Positions 14,479-22,414 of a stretch of DNA of 28,974 nucleotides are shown here, in pieces. The notes beneath the pieces were generated by a model. That model had not been told where the DNA came from and made no database searches. It saw only the letters and a list, made by a program, of their open reading frames with translations. Both the position numbers and the translations under genes were made by a program. The stretch comes from JBCCFK01 sp965262315 (lineage in GTDB: Bacteria; Actinomycetota; Acidimicrobiia; Acidimicrobiales; UBA8592). Position 1 is the stretch's first letter; each line of letters starts with the position of its first letter. The DNA is taken from assembly GCA_965262315.1 (NCBI GenBank), contig CBDHFJ010000063.1, positions 1 to 28,974 on the forward strand, read 5' to 3'.

Positions 14479-15674
14479 GGTCCCTCCTCACGAAGCAGGC
14501 GCTCGGCGAAGATGAGCCCGCTCAGGGTGTGTTGCTGTCCGTCGACCCGGGTGGTGCCGCCGACGAAGAACCCGCCGTCGACCTCCGGTTGGCCGGTGTC
14601 GACGCGTTGTTTCACGATCATTCGTCCGCTTCCGCACAGCAGCCGTTCGCCCAGGGGCTCGCGGAGGTCGGCCATCCGATCGTCTCGGCCGGCGAGCTCG
14701 TACAGCATGGCGAGTCCCTCGAGCCAGGTTCCCTGGCCGGCGGCGATCGTCTCCGGCGCATGGACGAGCCCGTCGATGCCGCCGTTTCGTTGGCTCTCCC
14801 AGCGGACGGCGATGCCCCATTGGCCGGCCAGCAGGCGGGCGTACTCGATGTGGTGGTCCTCGAGTCCCCAGTCGCCCATCTCGTTGAGGCTGTAGGCAGC
14901 CCACTGGTCGGCCCACGGCCGGGGCCACACGTCCTCGTCCTCGTCTCGGTCGGTGGCCATGTACTCCAGCGTCCGCCACGCAGGCTCGTCCCAACCCTCG
15001 TCGGGCCAGGTGTTGTGCAGCAGCGCGAGCGCCCACAGGGCTTCGCCGGTGGAGAACAGCGAGGTCTCCTCCGGGATCGGCTGCTCGGTGACGGGGCTCC
15101 AGAAGTTCAGCATGCTGCCGTCGGGGCGCTGCTGGCCGACCATCAGCCGGCCCATCTCCCGGAGCAGGTCGTCGTAGCGGGTGTCGCCCGTCGCCTGGCG
15201 GCGGTGCACCAGACCCACCGTCACCAGGGCGGTGGTGCCCAGCTTGGCGCGGATCGTGGGCCCGGGAGCGACCGCGGTCACCTCGTCGGTGCCGACCCGG
15301 CGGTCGAGCAACCACTGCAGCGCCTCGTCGGCCGGCGCGAGATAGTCGGCCTCGCCCGCGAGGACGAACTGATACAGCGACATCGTGGTGCCCGCGTGGC
15401 GGACGAGGTTGTACGGAGCGTCGGTGGGGCCGTCGATACGCAGGTCCCACTCGTAGAGGTAACGGCCGTCGTCGAACTGATTCGAGACGATCCAGTCGGC
15501 GGCGGCCACCGCCGACGCGTTGATCGAGTCCACCGAGACGGGGGGACAGATCTCGGCCGCGAGGGTGGTCAGCCGGAGCCCGGAGATCGTGAGCGCCCAG
15601 ATGACGACCCAGACCACGAGGCGGCGCGACGGGCGACGCGAGGAGGGGAGCCGGGACAGCAGCGAACGCACCAT
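14475..15674 (-). CDS. Membrane-anchored protein with alpha/alpha-toroid (six-hairpin glycosidase-like) fold
   Basis: The protein has 399 residues. It starts with a basic stretch and one hydrophobic helix (LVVWVVIWALTISGLRLTTL), followed by a large extracytoplasmic domain. That domain contains repeated helical pairs rich in Trp, Tyr and Gly: FDDGRYLYEWD, PYNLVRHAGTTMSLYQF, LGTTALVTVGLVHRRQATGD, QQRPDGSMLNFW, LFSTGEALWALALLHNTW, WADQWAAYSLNEMGDWGLED and TWLEGLAMLYELAGRDD. The sequence YNLVRHAGT and the regular spacing are typical of alpha/alpha-barrel proteins acting on or near polysaccharides. No catalytic pair can be confirmed, so enzyme activity is uncertain. Its stop overlaps the start of the downstream six-helix membrane protein. 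Confidence 0.82.
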   Translation of the reverse strand: MVRSLLSRLPSSRRPSRRLVVWVVIWALTISGLRLTTLAAEICPPVSVDSINASAVAAADWIVSNQFDDGRYLYEWDLRIDGPTDAPYNLVRHAGTTMSLYQFVLAGEADYLAPADEALQWLLDRRVGTDEVTAVAPGPTIRAKLGTTALVTVGLVHRRQATGDTRYDDLLREMGRLMVGQQRPDGSMLNFWSPVTEQPIPEETSLFSTGEALWALALLHNTWPDEGWDEPAWRTLEYMATDRDEDEDVWPRPWADQWAAYSLNEMGDWGLEDHHIEYARLLAGQWGIAVRWESQRNGGIDGLVHAPETIAAGQGTWLEGLAMLYELAGRDDRMADLREPLGERLLCGSGRMIVKQRVDTGQPEVDGGFFVGGTTRVDGQQHTLSGLIFAERLLREEGP

Positions 15675-15713
15675 GGCGCGCCGAGGATAGGAGCCATGCC
15701 GCCGGTCCGGGTA

Positions 15714-15867
15714 AGCGTTCGTGCTGGCGGGGTGACCGGGACGTCAGCCGGTGGCGGAGTCCTGGTCGAACAGCAGCGGGGAGCGTTCGTGCTGGCGGGG
15801 TGACCGGGACGTCAGCCGGTGGCGGAGTCCTGGTCGAACAGCAGCGGGGAGCGTTCGTGCTGGCGGG
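15714..15867. repeat. 68-bp tandem repeat, 2.26 copies, spanning the 3' end of the GGDEF-EAL gene
   Basis: Copies at 15714-15781 and 15782-15849 are identical, and the first 18 bases recur at 15850-15867. The unit contains the last 17-18 codons and stop of the GGDEF-EAL gene, and a hairpin-forming pair GCTGGCG / CGTCAGC. The unit is not a multiple of three, so copy-number change would shift any frame reading through it. The extra copy lies after the stop codon. Confidence 0.95.
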
Positions 15868-17998
15868 CCGAGGGGGTGTCTTCCCCGGTCGCTCGCTCGC
15901 CCACGAGCACCGACAGTCGATCGCCGAGCGACATCGAGGAGCTGGCTGGTTCCTCGTCGGGCTCCGGAGGCGGTTCCGGCTCGATGCCCACCCAGCGCCC
16001 GAAGTCCTCTGCCGGTAGGGGGCGGGAGTGGTAGTAGCCCTGCGAGTACTCGCAGCCCAGTCGGCGGAGCTCCCGGAGCTGGGTCTCGTTCTCCACACCC
16101 TCGGCCACGATCGCCAGGTCGAGTGCCGACGCCAGGCCGACGATGCCGGTCACCAGCGAGGTGTCCGCGGTGCTGATGCCCAGCCCGTCCACGAACGCCT
16201 TGTCGACCTTGAGCGAGTTCGCGGGCATGTTCTTGAGGTAGGCGAGTGACGAGTAGCCGGTGCCGAAGTCGTCGATCGCGATCCGCACGCCGAGGGCCCG
16301 GAAGCGGTGAAGGATGTCCATGGTCTCGTCCGCGTCGGACATGAGCGTGCTCTCGGTGACCTCGAGCGTCAGCTTCGACGGATCGAGGCCGGTTCGACTG
16401 AGGCAGGAGCGGACCAGTTGTTCCAGGCCGGGGTCGGCGAGCTGGTGGCCGGACAGGTTGACGCTGATCGAGAGGGCTCGACGGGTGAGTCGCTGCTGGT
16501 TCCAGGCGGCCGTCTGCGCAACGGCGGTCTCCAGGACCCAGGCGCCGAGCGGGATGATCAGCCCGGTCGACTCGGCGATGGGGATGAACTTGTCGGGCGG
16601 CACCATGCCCCGCTCGGGGTGGATCCACCGGACGAGTGCTTCGCTGCCGATCGGCCGACCGCTGATGACGTCCATGATCGGCTGGTAGTGGAGGATGAAC
16701 TGCTGCTCTTCGATCGCCCGCCGGAGGTCCGATTCGATCTCCACTCGAGCGGTGGCCTGGTGCGCCAGCGTCTCGTCGTACACGGCGACACAGTTCTTGC
16801 CGCGTCGCTTCGCTTCGTACATGGCCAGGTCGGCGGCCTTCAGCATCGCCTCGGGGCGCATCGCCGCGGGGTCGCTGGTGGAGACGATCCCGGCGCTGGC
16901 CGTGATCGTGAACTGCTTGCCGTCGACCTCGACCGGTTCGGTCAGGGCCAGGCCGAGCAGGTACTCGAGCTCTGCGTGGCCCGTGCCTGGCTGGGACGTG
17001 GTGGCCACCACGAACTCGTCCCCACCGAAGCGAGCCACCAGGCCCTGGCCGCCACCGAGGGCATGGTCGAGTCGCTTCGCGATGGTCTGGAGGACCAGGT
17101 CGCCCGTGTCGTGGCCGAGCAGGTCGTTGATCGGCTTGAAGTTGTCCAGGTCGAGAAACGCCACGGTGAGCTCGGTGGGCGTGGCCGAGGCGGCGATCAG
17201 GTGGATGCGTTCGGCGAAGGCCTGTCGGTTGGCCAGCCCGGTCAGGCCGTCCACCGCTGACAGTCCTGCGAGCTCCTGCTCGTGCCGCTGCTGCGCCGTC
17301 AGGTCTCGCACGGAGATCACGGCGCCGTCGCCGGCACCGTCCAGGGCTGCGACCGAGAGCTCGGCCGGGACGCGTCGTCCGCCGCCGGCGATCAGAGCCA
17401 CCCGGAGGTCCGTGGCGGTGCCGGACGCGATCGCATCGACCACGTCAGCGGCGGAGTCCGAGCTCAGCAGTGTGCGGAAGTCCGTGCCCACGAGGCTGCG
17501 GCCCGACTCCGCGAGCAGCTGCGTCGCGGCGGGGTTGGCGTACGCCACGACCAGGTCCGCGCCCACGGCGAGGAAGGGGGCGCTGGTGCGATCGACCATC
17601 GATCGGAACGGGCCGGCTTCGGTGCCCGTGCTGCCCCGAGCGTGGACCAGCAGGAACTGCTGGTGGGGGTCGGCGGCCGTGCCCACCAACACGACGTCGG
17701 CGACCTCGCTGCCGACGAGGTGATCGGCCCGGGCATCGATCGGCAGCGGGTGCGCGGGCAGGCCGTCTCGGACCTGACGGTGGATGGCCTCGACCAGCTC
17801 GGGTGACATGCAGCTGCCGGCGCTGCGACGCATGAGGTCTCGGATGGGGGAGCCGCACAGCTCGGACCAGCGCTCGTTGCCACCGACCACGGTGAGCTCG
17901 TCGTTGGCGTGCCGTAGCACGAGCGTCGCGGTGTGCGAGGCGTGCAGGAGGCTGGGAAGGTGGTCGGCCGGGATGGCCGCTGTCCCTGGTGCGGTCAC
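15812..17998 (-). CDS. PAS-GGDEF-EAL cyclic-di-GMP signalling protein
   Basis: The protein has 728 residues from GTG 17998; open frame continues upstream but is Thr/Ala/Arg-rich and overlaps the preceding gene, so it is excluded. The start is weakly supported. A PAS-like segment lies at about residues 20-110 and a second PAS at about 140-265, followed by a GGDEF domain with RFGGDEFVV (GGDEF at 325-329), preceded by LTGLANRQAF and LDLDNFKPIND. The EAL domain has EALVRW from residue 453, DDFGTGYSSL and LKVDKAFVDG. Both catalytic signatures are intact, so synthesis and hydrolysis of c-di-GMP are both possible. No membrane helix is seen, so it is likely cytosolic. The last 20 residues are encoded inside a tandem repeat. 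It is 46 bp downstream of the M23/FG-GAP gene and may be co-transcribed with it. Confidence 0.92.
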   Translation of the reverse strand: MTAPGTAAIPADHLPSLLHASHTATLVLRHANDELTVVGGNERWSELCGSPIRDLMRRSAGSCMSPELVEAIHRQVRDGLPAHPLPIDARADHLVGSEVADVVLVGTAADPHQQFLLVHARGSTGTEAGPFRSMVDRTSAPFLAVGADLVVAYANPAATQLLAESGRSLVGTDFRTLLSSDSAADVVDAIASGTATDLRVALIAGGGRRVPAELSVAALDGAGDGAVISVRDLTAQQRHEQELAGLSAVDGLTGLANRQAFAERIHLIAASATPTELTVAFLDLDNFKPINDLLGHDTGDLVLQTIAKRLDHALGGGQGLVARFGGDEFVVATTSQPGTGHAELEYLLGLALTEPVEVDGKQFTITASAGIVSTSDPAAMRPEAMLKAADLAMYEAKRRGKNCVAVYDETLAHQATARVEIESDLRRAIEEQQFILHYQPIMDVISGRPIGSEALVRWIHPERGMVPPDKFIPIAESTGLIIPLGAWVLETAVAQTAAWNQQRLTRRALSISVNLSGHQLADPGLEQLVRSCLSRTGLDPSKLTLEVTESTLMSDADETMDILHRFRALGVRIAIDDFGTGYSSLAYLKNMPANSLKVDKAFVDGLGISTADTSLVTGIVGLASALDLAIVAEGVENETQLRELRRLGCEYSQGYYHSRPLPAEDFGRWVGIEPEPPPEPDEEPASSSMSLGDRLSVLVGERATGEDTPSARQHERSPLLFDQDSATG

Positions 17999-18044
17999 CT
18001 CGCCACCATCGGCGACGGCGGCGGTGAGTTGACCCGGCGGCCCG

Positions 18045-20311
18045 CTACTGGAGCGAAAGACCCAGGAGGTCCCAGATGCCGGGTCCGCCGAGCAGGTCCC
18101 CGGCCTGGCTGCGGCCCGGCAGGTTCTTGCGTTGGGTGTGGTTCGTCGTGCCGTTGGGGCCGTTGGTGGAGCCGTACACCACGACGACGCGGCCGGCGTC
18201 GTCTCGACTGCCGATCGCTTCGCCGGGTACGCCGATGGCGAGGTCGTCGCACCCGTCACCGTTCAGGTCACCGGCGGCGAGGCTGCTGCCGGCCATGTCC
18301 CCGGCCTGGTTGCCGCCCGGCAGGCCGCTGCGTTGCGCGAGCGACGAGATGCTGGGACCGAGTCCGCTGCTGGTGCCCCGGAGCACGCCGACCCAGCCGG
18401 CGTCGGTCGCGTCGCCGAGATCCTCGCCGGGCGCACCGACGGCGAGGTCGTCTCGTCCGTCGCAGTTGATGTCGACCGCGGTCAGCGAGGCGCCCACGGC
18501 GTCGCCCGGTTCGCCGGTCTCGCCGAGGCCCCCGTTGGACTGGAAGTACACCGCGCCGTCGTCTCCCTGGGCGAGGCCGGCCTCGGAGCCGAAGGCGACG
18601 CTCACGACACCGGCGTCCTCGCCGCCGTCGGTGAGATCCTCGCCCGGGGCGCCGACCGCGAGGTCGTCGCAGCCGTCGCCGTCGAAGTCGCCGGCAGCCA
18701 GGGCCATGCCCACACGGTCGCCGCCCTCGAGGAAGCCGGTGAGTCCCTCGGACTGGTAGATCGTGGTGGGGCGGGCTCCGACACCATCGGGTGCGCCGTG
18801 GATGATGGACACGGCACCTGCGGTGGGGGCGGCGTCGATCGACTCGCCCGGGGCGCCGATGGCGAGATCGTCGTAGCCGTCGCAGTCGAAGTCGCCCGAG
18901 GCCAGGGCGGCGCCCAGCAGGTCGCCGGCCTCGGTGAAGCCGTCCAGCACGTTGCCCTGGTACAGCACGTCGCTGTGGCGCAGGCTGGGGCTGAAGCCGC
19001 CCGGCTGTCCGTAGACCACCATGACGGCCCCGGCGTCGCCCAGCAGGCCCACGTCCTCGCCAGGTGCACCGATGGCGAGGTCGTCGCAGCCGTCGGCGTC
19101 GAAGTCGCCGACGGCCAGGGCCGCCCCGACCAGGTCGCCACTCTCCAGGAGGCCGGGCAGACCCCATCGGCCTTGGTGGAGGATCTTCTTGCGGTTGTTG
19201 ACGTCGGCACGGGAGCCGTGGCTGATCGAGACTGCGCCCGCGTCCTCGAAACCGCCGATGCCCTCGCCAGGCGCCCCGACGGCCACGTCGTCGCGCCCGT
19301 CGCAGTCGAAGTCGCCGGTGGCGACTGCGGCCCCGGCCATGTCGCCCGCCTCGGGCCTGCCCCTGAGACCCTTGCCCTGGCGGACCTGTTCGGTCTCGCC
19401 GTCGCCGTAGGTCACCACCACCGTGCCCGCCTGAGTCTTCCCTCGAACGCCCTCGCCGGGTGCACCGATGGCGAGGTCGTCGCGGCCGTCGCCGTCGAAG
19501 TCACCGAACGCGAGGCCGGTGGAGCCGCCTGGCACCTCGGCCATGCGGCCGCCGTCGTCGCCCGGCTGCGTCGGGGTCTGGCTCGGGTGCCGGGCTCGAT
19601 GGGGTCGGGGGTGACCCCGCCCAGACACTCGTAGCCGTCGTTGCGAATCGGCGAACCCCATGGCGACTTCCTGCCAGTCGGTGGTGCCCAGCACGTCGGG
19701 GTACTGGACGGCGGTGTCGCCGTGGCAGGCCAGGAAGGGGCCGAAGAAGATGCGCGAGCCCCCGTTGAACGCGGTGTTCATCTCGTCGTAGTGGAGGTGC
19801 GAGTCGATGGGGGGCGGGTTGTCGGTGCCGCTGGTGCCGGAGTTGCCCGAGTAGCCGATGAGTTGGCCTGCCTGCGATGGTCGGCGCCGACCTCGATGCC
19901 GTCGGCGAACGAGGCCAGGTGGATGTAGCGGCTGTAGTGGTCGCCGTGGTCGATGGCCACGTAGTTGCCGGCTCGGCTGTTGCAGCCGCCGTCGCCGCCG
20001 TTGGGGGCACACCCGCCCTCGACCAACCGGGCGACCCCGGGGCCGGTGGCGTAGATGGGCGAGTTGTACGGCATGTTGATGTCGATGGCCCAGCCGTTGT
20101 GGTGCCCCGAGCAGAAGCCGTCCGAGGGGTTGCCGGTGGCCTTGGTGCAGCCGATCTGGAACTCACCGACGATGGGCGCCCAGTCCGAGTGCCCGACCTC
20201 TTGGGCCTGCGCCCGCGAATCCTGCGCCACCGGGGAGAAGACCGCGATGGCCAGCGCGATCGCCACAGCGAAGGCGAGCGAGAGGCCGGTGCCGGGTCGA
20301 CGGTTGCGCAT
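18045..20311 (-). CDS. Secreted M23 metallopeptidase fused to a seven-repeat FG-GAP beta-propeller (three apparent frameshifts)
   Basis: ATG 20311 begins a signal peptide (hydrophobic LAFAVAIALAIAVF, cleavage near AQA). The M23 domain shows GHHNGWAIDINMP, IDHGDHYSRYIHL and HLHYDEMN, giving the zinc-binding His/Asp set and HxH. Seven FG-GAP repeats of about 65 residues follow, each with a D-x-D/N-x-D-G calcium-type loop and DDLAIGAPGE, enough for a closed propeller. The reading frame breaks three times. One base seems missing at 19879-19880 (restoring gives VGADPSQAGQLIGYSGN). One is extra in CCCC 19656-19659 (removal gives AMGSPIRNDGYECLGG). One is missing in GGG 19585-19587 (restoring gives IEPGTPSQTPTQPGDD). 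The corrected protein is about 755 residues. Uncorrected, the longest open piece is 18045-20012. It probably cleaves peptidoglycan or a surface protein, with the propeller for binding. Confidence 0.85.
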
Positions 20312-20465
20312 GGGGTGGGGGAGAGCTCCCGATCGGGGACGCGTCGCGGTACGACGCCGGTCGCCACCCCATCGGCGTACCGTGGGGAACCTGAAGCTCG
20401 CTCCTGGTGTCATCGCCATGCCGGGTCGCTCGGCCCATTCGAGTCGGGGGTCGGTGTTGCGGAAC

Positions 20466-20481
20466 GGTGAGGTTCGTCACG
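20466..20481. promoter_or_regulatory. CRP/FNR-family-like operator GTGA-N6-TCAC
   Basis: GGTGA-GGTTCG-TCACG matches the GTGA-N6-TCAC core bound by CRP/FNR regulators (GlxR in actinobacteria). It lies within a larger inverted repeat, GTGTTGCG (20454-20461) and CGCAACAC (20486-20493). It is about 155 bp upstream of the M23 gene start and 215 bp upstream of rpmB. The match is exact at the core, but such a core can occur by chance. Confidence 0.4.
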
Positions 20482-20530
20482 CGATCGCAACACGTGAACC
20501 TAGCGAGTGCGGCGCGGAAACACCAAGCGA

Positions 20531-20554
20531 CGGGTGGGTCGCTCGACCCACCCG
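20531..20554. other. Strong 11-bp-stem hairpin in intergenic region
   Basis: CGGGTGGGTCG (20531-20541) and CGACCCACCCG (20544-20553/20554) are perfectly complementary around a CT centre. It lies upstream of the putative rpmB -10 box, between two divergently transcribed genes, so it is not an obvious terminator for either. It could be a DNA operator, part of the M23 leader transcript, or the end of an unrecognised small RNA. Confidence 0.4.
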
Positions 20555-20693
20555 AACCCGGCGGCCGGTCGGTCTCGGACCCGGGGTGGTCGCCTCTGCG
20601 TCTCGCCGGTAAGCTTCCGGGGTTCGAGATTTCCGGTCCGGCGCGTCCGGCCAGCCCGCCCGAAGCGGCGGTGCCCCTACCCCAGAGGCAGCC

Positions 20694-20930
20694 ATGTCCA
20701 AGCATTGTCAGGTCACCGGTCGCAAGCCGGCGTTCGGCAACAACGTGTCGCACTCGCATCGCAAGACGCGTCGCCGTTGGGACCCCAACATCCAGACCCA
20801 CCGCTTCTACATCCCCAGCGAGAAGCGCTGGGTGAAGCTGACCGTGAGCGCCAAGGGTCTCAAGACCATCAACAAGCACGGAATCGAGCGTGTGCTCGCC
20901 GACATGCGCAAGCGTGGGGAGAAGGTCTGA
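20694..20930 (+). CDS. rpmB: 50S ribosomal protein bL28
   Basis: The protein has 78 residues with AGAGG before ATG 20694. The family hallmarks MSKHCQVTGRKPAFGNNVSH, HRKTRRRWDPNIQ and the basic C-terminus are all present. Only one cysteine (C5) remains of the zinc-binding set, so this is the zinc-independent form. The stop overlaps the rpmG start (TGATG), an arrangement known in actinobacteria, where rpmB and rpmG often pair. Length is normal for the family. Confidence 0.98.
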   Translation: MSKHCQVTGRKPAFGNNVSHSHRKTRRRWDPNIQTHRFYIPSEKRWVKLTVSAKGLKTINKHGIERVLADMRKRGEKV

Positions 20931-21097
20931 TGCCGGCAGGAAGCGACAAGCGTCCCAACATCAAGCTGAAGTCCACCGCGGGCACCGGCTACACGTACAT
21001 CACCAACAAGAACAAGGTGAACAACCGCGAGCGCATCGAGCTGCGGAAGTACGACCCCATCGCGCGCAAGCACGTCATCTTCAAGGAAGAGAAGTAG
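20930..21097 (+). CDS. rpmG: 50S ribosomal protein bL33
   Basis: The protein has 55 residues and starts inside the TGATG overlap with rpmB. STAGTGYTYITNKNKVNN followed by RIELRKYDPIARKHVIF is characteristic of bL33. The zinc-ribbon cysteines are absent, so it is the zinc-independent form, matching the single-cysteine bL28 beside it. In other actinobacteria such paralogues can be under zinc control, but I found no Zur-like box upstream of rpmB. Confidence 0.97.
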   Translation: MPAGSDKRPNIKLKSTAGTGYTYITNKNKVNNRERIELRKYDPIARKHVIFKEEK

Positions 21098-21137
21098 CGG
21101 GGAACCCCGGCGTCCGCCGTCGCCTCGCTCAGGGCCG

Positions 21138-21926
21138 ATGAGCCCGCTCACCGCTGAAGACAAACGAGAGCGCCTTTCCCACGCGCTCATGGACGACGAC
21201 GTCGCCACGGCGTTGTGGGATCTGGTCGACACCGGGCTCGCCGACCAGATCGTCCCCGAGCTTCCCGCGCTCAGACTCGAGCAGGACCCGATCCACAAGC
21301 ACAAGGACGTCCTGTCGCACACGATCGCGGTCACGGCGAAGACGCCGGCCGACCTGCGGCTGCGGCTCGCCGCGCTCTTCCACGACATCGGCAAGCCCCG
21401 GACCCGGTCGTTCGAGCACGGTGGCGTCACCTTCCGTCATCACGAAGCCGTCGGGGCCAAGATGACGAAGAAGCGCCTGCGGGAACTCGAGTACCCCGCC
21501 GACATCGTCAAGGATGTCGCCGAACTGGTCCGGTTGTCGGGCCGCTTCAAGGGCTACGCCGACGGCTGGAGCGACTCGGCCGTGCGCCGGTACGCACGCG
21601 ACGCCGGCCACCTGCTCGGGCATCTCAACGCCCTGGTCCGCAGTGACTGCACCACCCGCAACCAGCGCAAGCGGATGGAGCTCCACCATCACGTCGACGA
21701 GCTCGAACGCCGCATCGCGGACCTCGCCGAGGCGGACCGCCAGGCCGCCGAGCGTCCGCTGCTCGACGGCCAGGCGGTCATGGATCGCCTCGGCCTGGAG
21801 CCCGGCCCGATCGTGGGCCAGGCGATGAAGTTCCTCCTCGAACTCAAGCGGGAAGAACCCGACCTCGACGCCGAAGAGACCGGCGTACGGCTCGATCGCT
21901 GGTACGCCGAACGACCCTCTGCTTGA
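21138..21926 (+). CDS. HD-domain protein homologous to the C-terminal part of CCA-adding enzymes, lacking the nucleotidyltransferase head
   Basis: The protein has 262 residues from ATG 21138. It begins directly with the segment that precedes the HD domain in actinobacterial PcnA/CCA-adding enzymes (WDLVDTGLADQIVPELPALR, then EQDPIHKHKDVLSHTI). The HD pair is H82-D83 in LAALFHDIGKPRT, followed by VTFRHHEAVGAKMTKKRLRE and the RNA-binding tail with SDSAVRRYARDAGHLL and RSDCTTRNQRKR. The GGxVRD/DxD nucleotidyltransferase domain of about 200 residues is missing, and the upstream 40 bp cannot hold it. The HD domain probably keeps phosphohydrolase activity (2',3'-cyclic phosphodiesterase or phosphatase is known for such domains). 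Its role without the head is unknown. Its 3' end overlaps a convergent small gene. Confidence 0.88.
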   Translation: MSPLTAEDKRERLSHALMDDDVATALWDLVDTGLADQIVPELPALRLEQDPIHKHKDVLSHTIAVTAKTPADLRLRLAALFHDIGKPRTRSFEHGGVTFRHHEAVGAKMTKKRLRELEYPADIVKDVAELVRLSGRFKGYADGWSDSAVRRYARDAGHLLGHLNALVRSDCTTRNQRKRMELHHHVDELERRIADLAEADRQAAERPLLDGQAVMDRLGLEPGPIVGQAMKFLLELKREEPDLDAEETGVRLDRWYAERPSA

Positions 21927-22035
21927 TGTCCAGGGCCGGGTCGGTGGATCGGACGAGCCGACGTCGGTCGGCTCGCTCGAGGTGTTCACGTTGGATCTCG
22001 CGCGCGATGTCGCGAGTCATGAGTGGATGAATCAT
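21844..22035 (-). CDS. Small basic helical protein of unknown function
   Basis: The protein has 63 residues from ATG 22035, with GGAG seven bases upstream. The N-terminal MIHPLMTRDIAREIQREHLE followed by RADRRRLVR is an amphipathic Arg/Glu-rich helix. It resembles the short M-x-P-x-hydrophobic, helix-forming proteins often seen encoded in actinobacterial intergenic regions. The C-terminal half is antisense to the last 83 bp of the HD gene and is less convincing. In-frame sequence upstream to 22086 lacks a ribosome binding site. No function can be given. Confidence 0.5.
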   Translation of the reverse strand: MIHPLMTRDIAREIQREHLERADRRRLVRSTDPALDIKQRVVRRTSDRAVRRSLRRRGRVLPA

Positions 22036-22213
22036 TGGTCTGCTCCATGGGTGCGCGTCAGGTGACGCGGTTGGGGTGAGACCCACGCCCTGCCCTCGCG
22101 ACTGCGGCTCAGGAGTGTGGGATGGTCGGTGCGGCGACCGTGACGCGAGCGGTCACGTGGTCGCCAGGTCCTGCTCGGACCCGATCGGTCTGCGCGAGCG
22201 CGTCAGCCGAGGA

Positions 22214-22282
22214 TCAGCAGGAGCCGGGGTACACGGCGGCGCCGGCGAGAATGGCCGACTGGTTGGTCGTGAAGATCATCAT
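22214..22282 (-). CDS. 22-residue micro-ORF with strong ribosome binding site
   Basis: AAAGGAG precedes ATG 22282 (a second ATG follows at once). The peptide begins MMIFTTNQ, has a small-residue core (ILAGAAV) and ends VYPGSC at stop 22214. It is too short for most gene finders. The core could be a short transmembrane or leader-like segment, and the terminal Gly-Ser-Cys is unusual. It could be a regulatory leader peptide, a small protein, or chance. Three hairpins lie just upstream. It has no recognisable homology. Confidence 0.35.
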   Translation of the reverse strand: MMIFTTNQSAILAGAAVYPGSC

Positions 22283-22308
22283 CTCGGGGGCTCCTTTCCG
22301 TGCGTGGT

Positions 22309-22365
22309 GCTCGTGGACGAGCCGGGAGCCGGCTGCTCCCGTGCGGTCAGGATCGCAGACCTGAC
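22309..22365 (-). promoter_or_regulatory. Three consecutive hairpins upstream of the micro-ORF
   Basis: Perfect inverted repeats lie back to back: GTCAGG-N8-CCTGAC (22346-22365), a 7-bp stem around GGGAGC-N5-GCTCCC (22323-22341) and GCTCG-TGGA-CGAGC (22309-22322). They end 27 bp before the micro-ORF start at 22282. A TTGACC -35-like hexamer lies on the minus strand at 22376-22371. They could form a structured 5' leader or terminate transcription of the membrane-protein gene ending at 22415. Confidence 0.4.
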
Positions 22366-22414
22366 GAGGAGGTCAAACGAATTACGCGCACAGGCACCCA
22401 TGTCGGACGGGTCC

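Larger units (their letters stand above)
20312..20693. other. 382-bp divergent intergenic region with structured elements
   Basis: The region lies between the M23/FG-GAP gene (-) and rpmB (+). It holds a CRP/FNR-type site (20466-20481) nested in an 8-bp inverted repeat, a very stable hairpin (20531-20554), and a TAAGCT -10-like box (20610-20615) that may start rpmB transcription. No ORF with a convincing ribosome binding site was seen. I looked for the conserved 3' signature of the c-di-AMP (ydaO) riboswitch, because that class often precedes wall hydrolase genes, and did not find it. Confidence 0.5.

Noticed and set aside
15714..15867. Possible CRISPR array
   Set aside because: The copies are directly adjacent with no spacers, and the unit contains coding sequence.
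18132..19634. 500-codon plus-strand frame
   Set aside because: It is antisense to the FG-GAP repeats and mirrors their periodicity; no ribosome binding site or family motif.
20312..20480. c-di-AMP (ydaO) riboswitch in front of the wall hydrolase
   Set aside because: Context is right, but the conserved 3' signature (AGCUAACC-like) and the GGGUGAA segment are not present on the minus strand.
20600..20693. Zur operator in front of the zinc-independent rpmB-rpmG pair
   Set aside because: No sequence near the A/T-rich Zur consensus is visible in this stretch.
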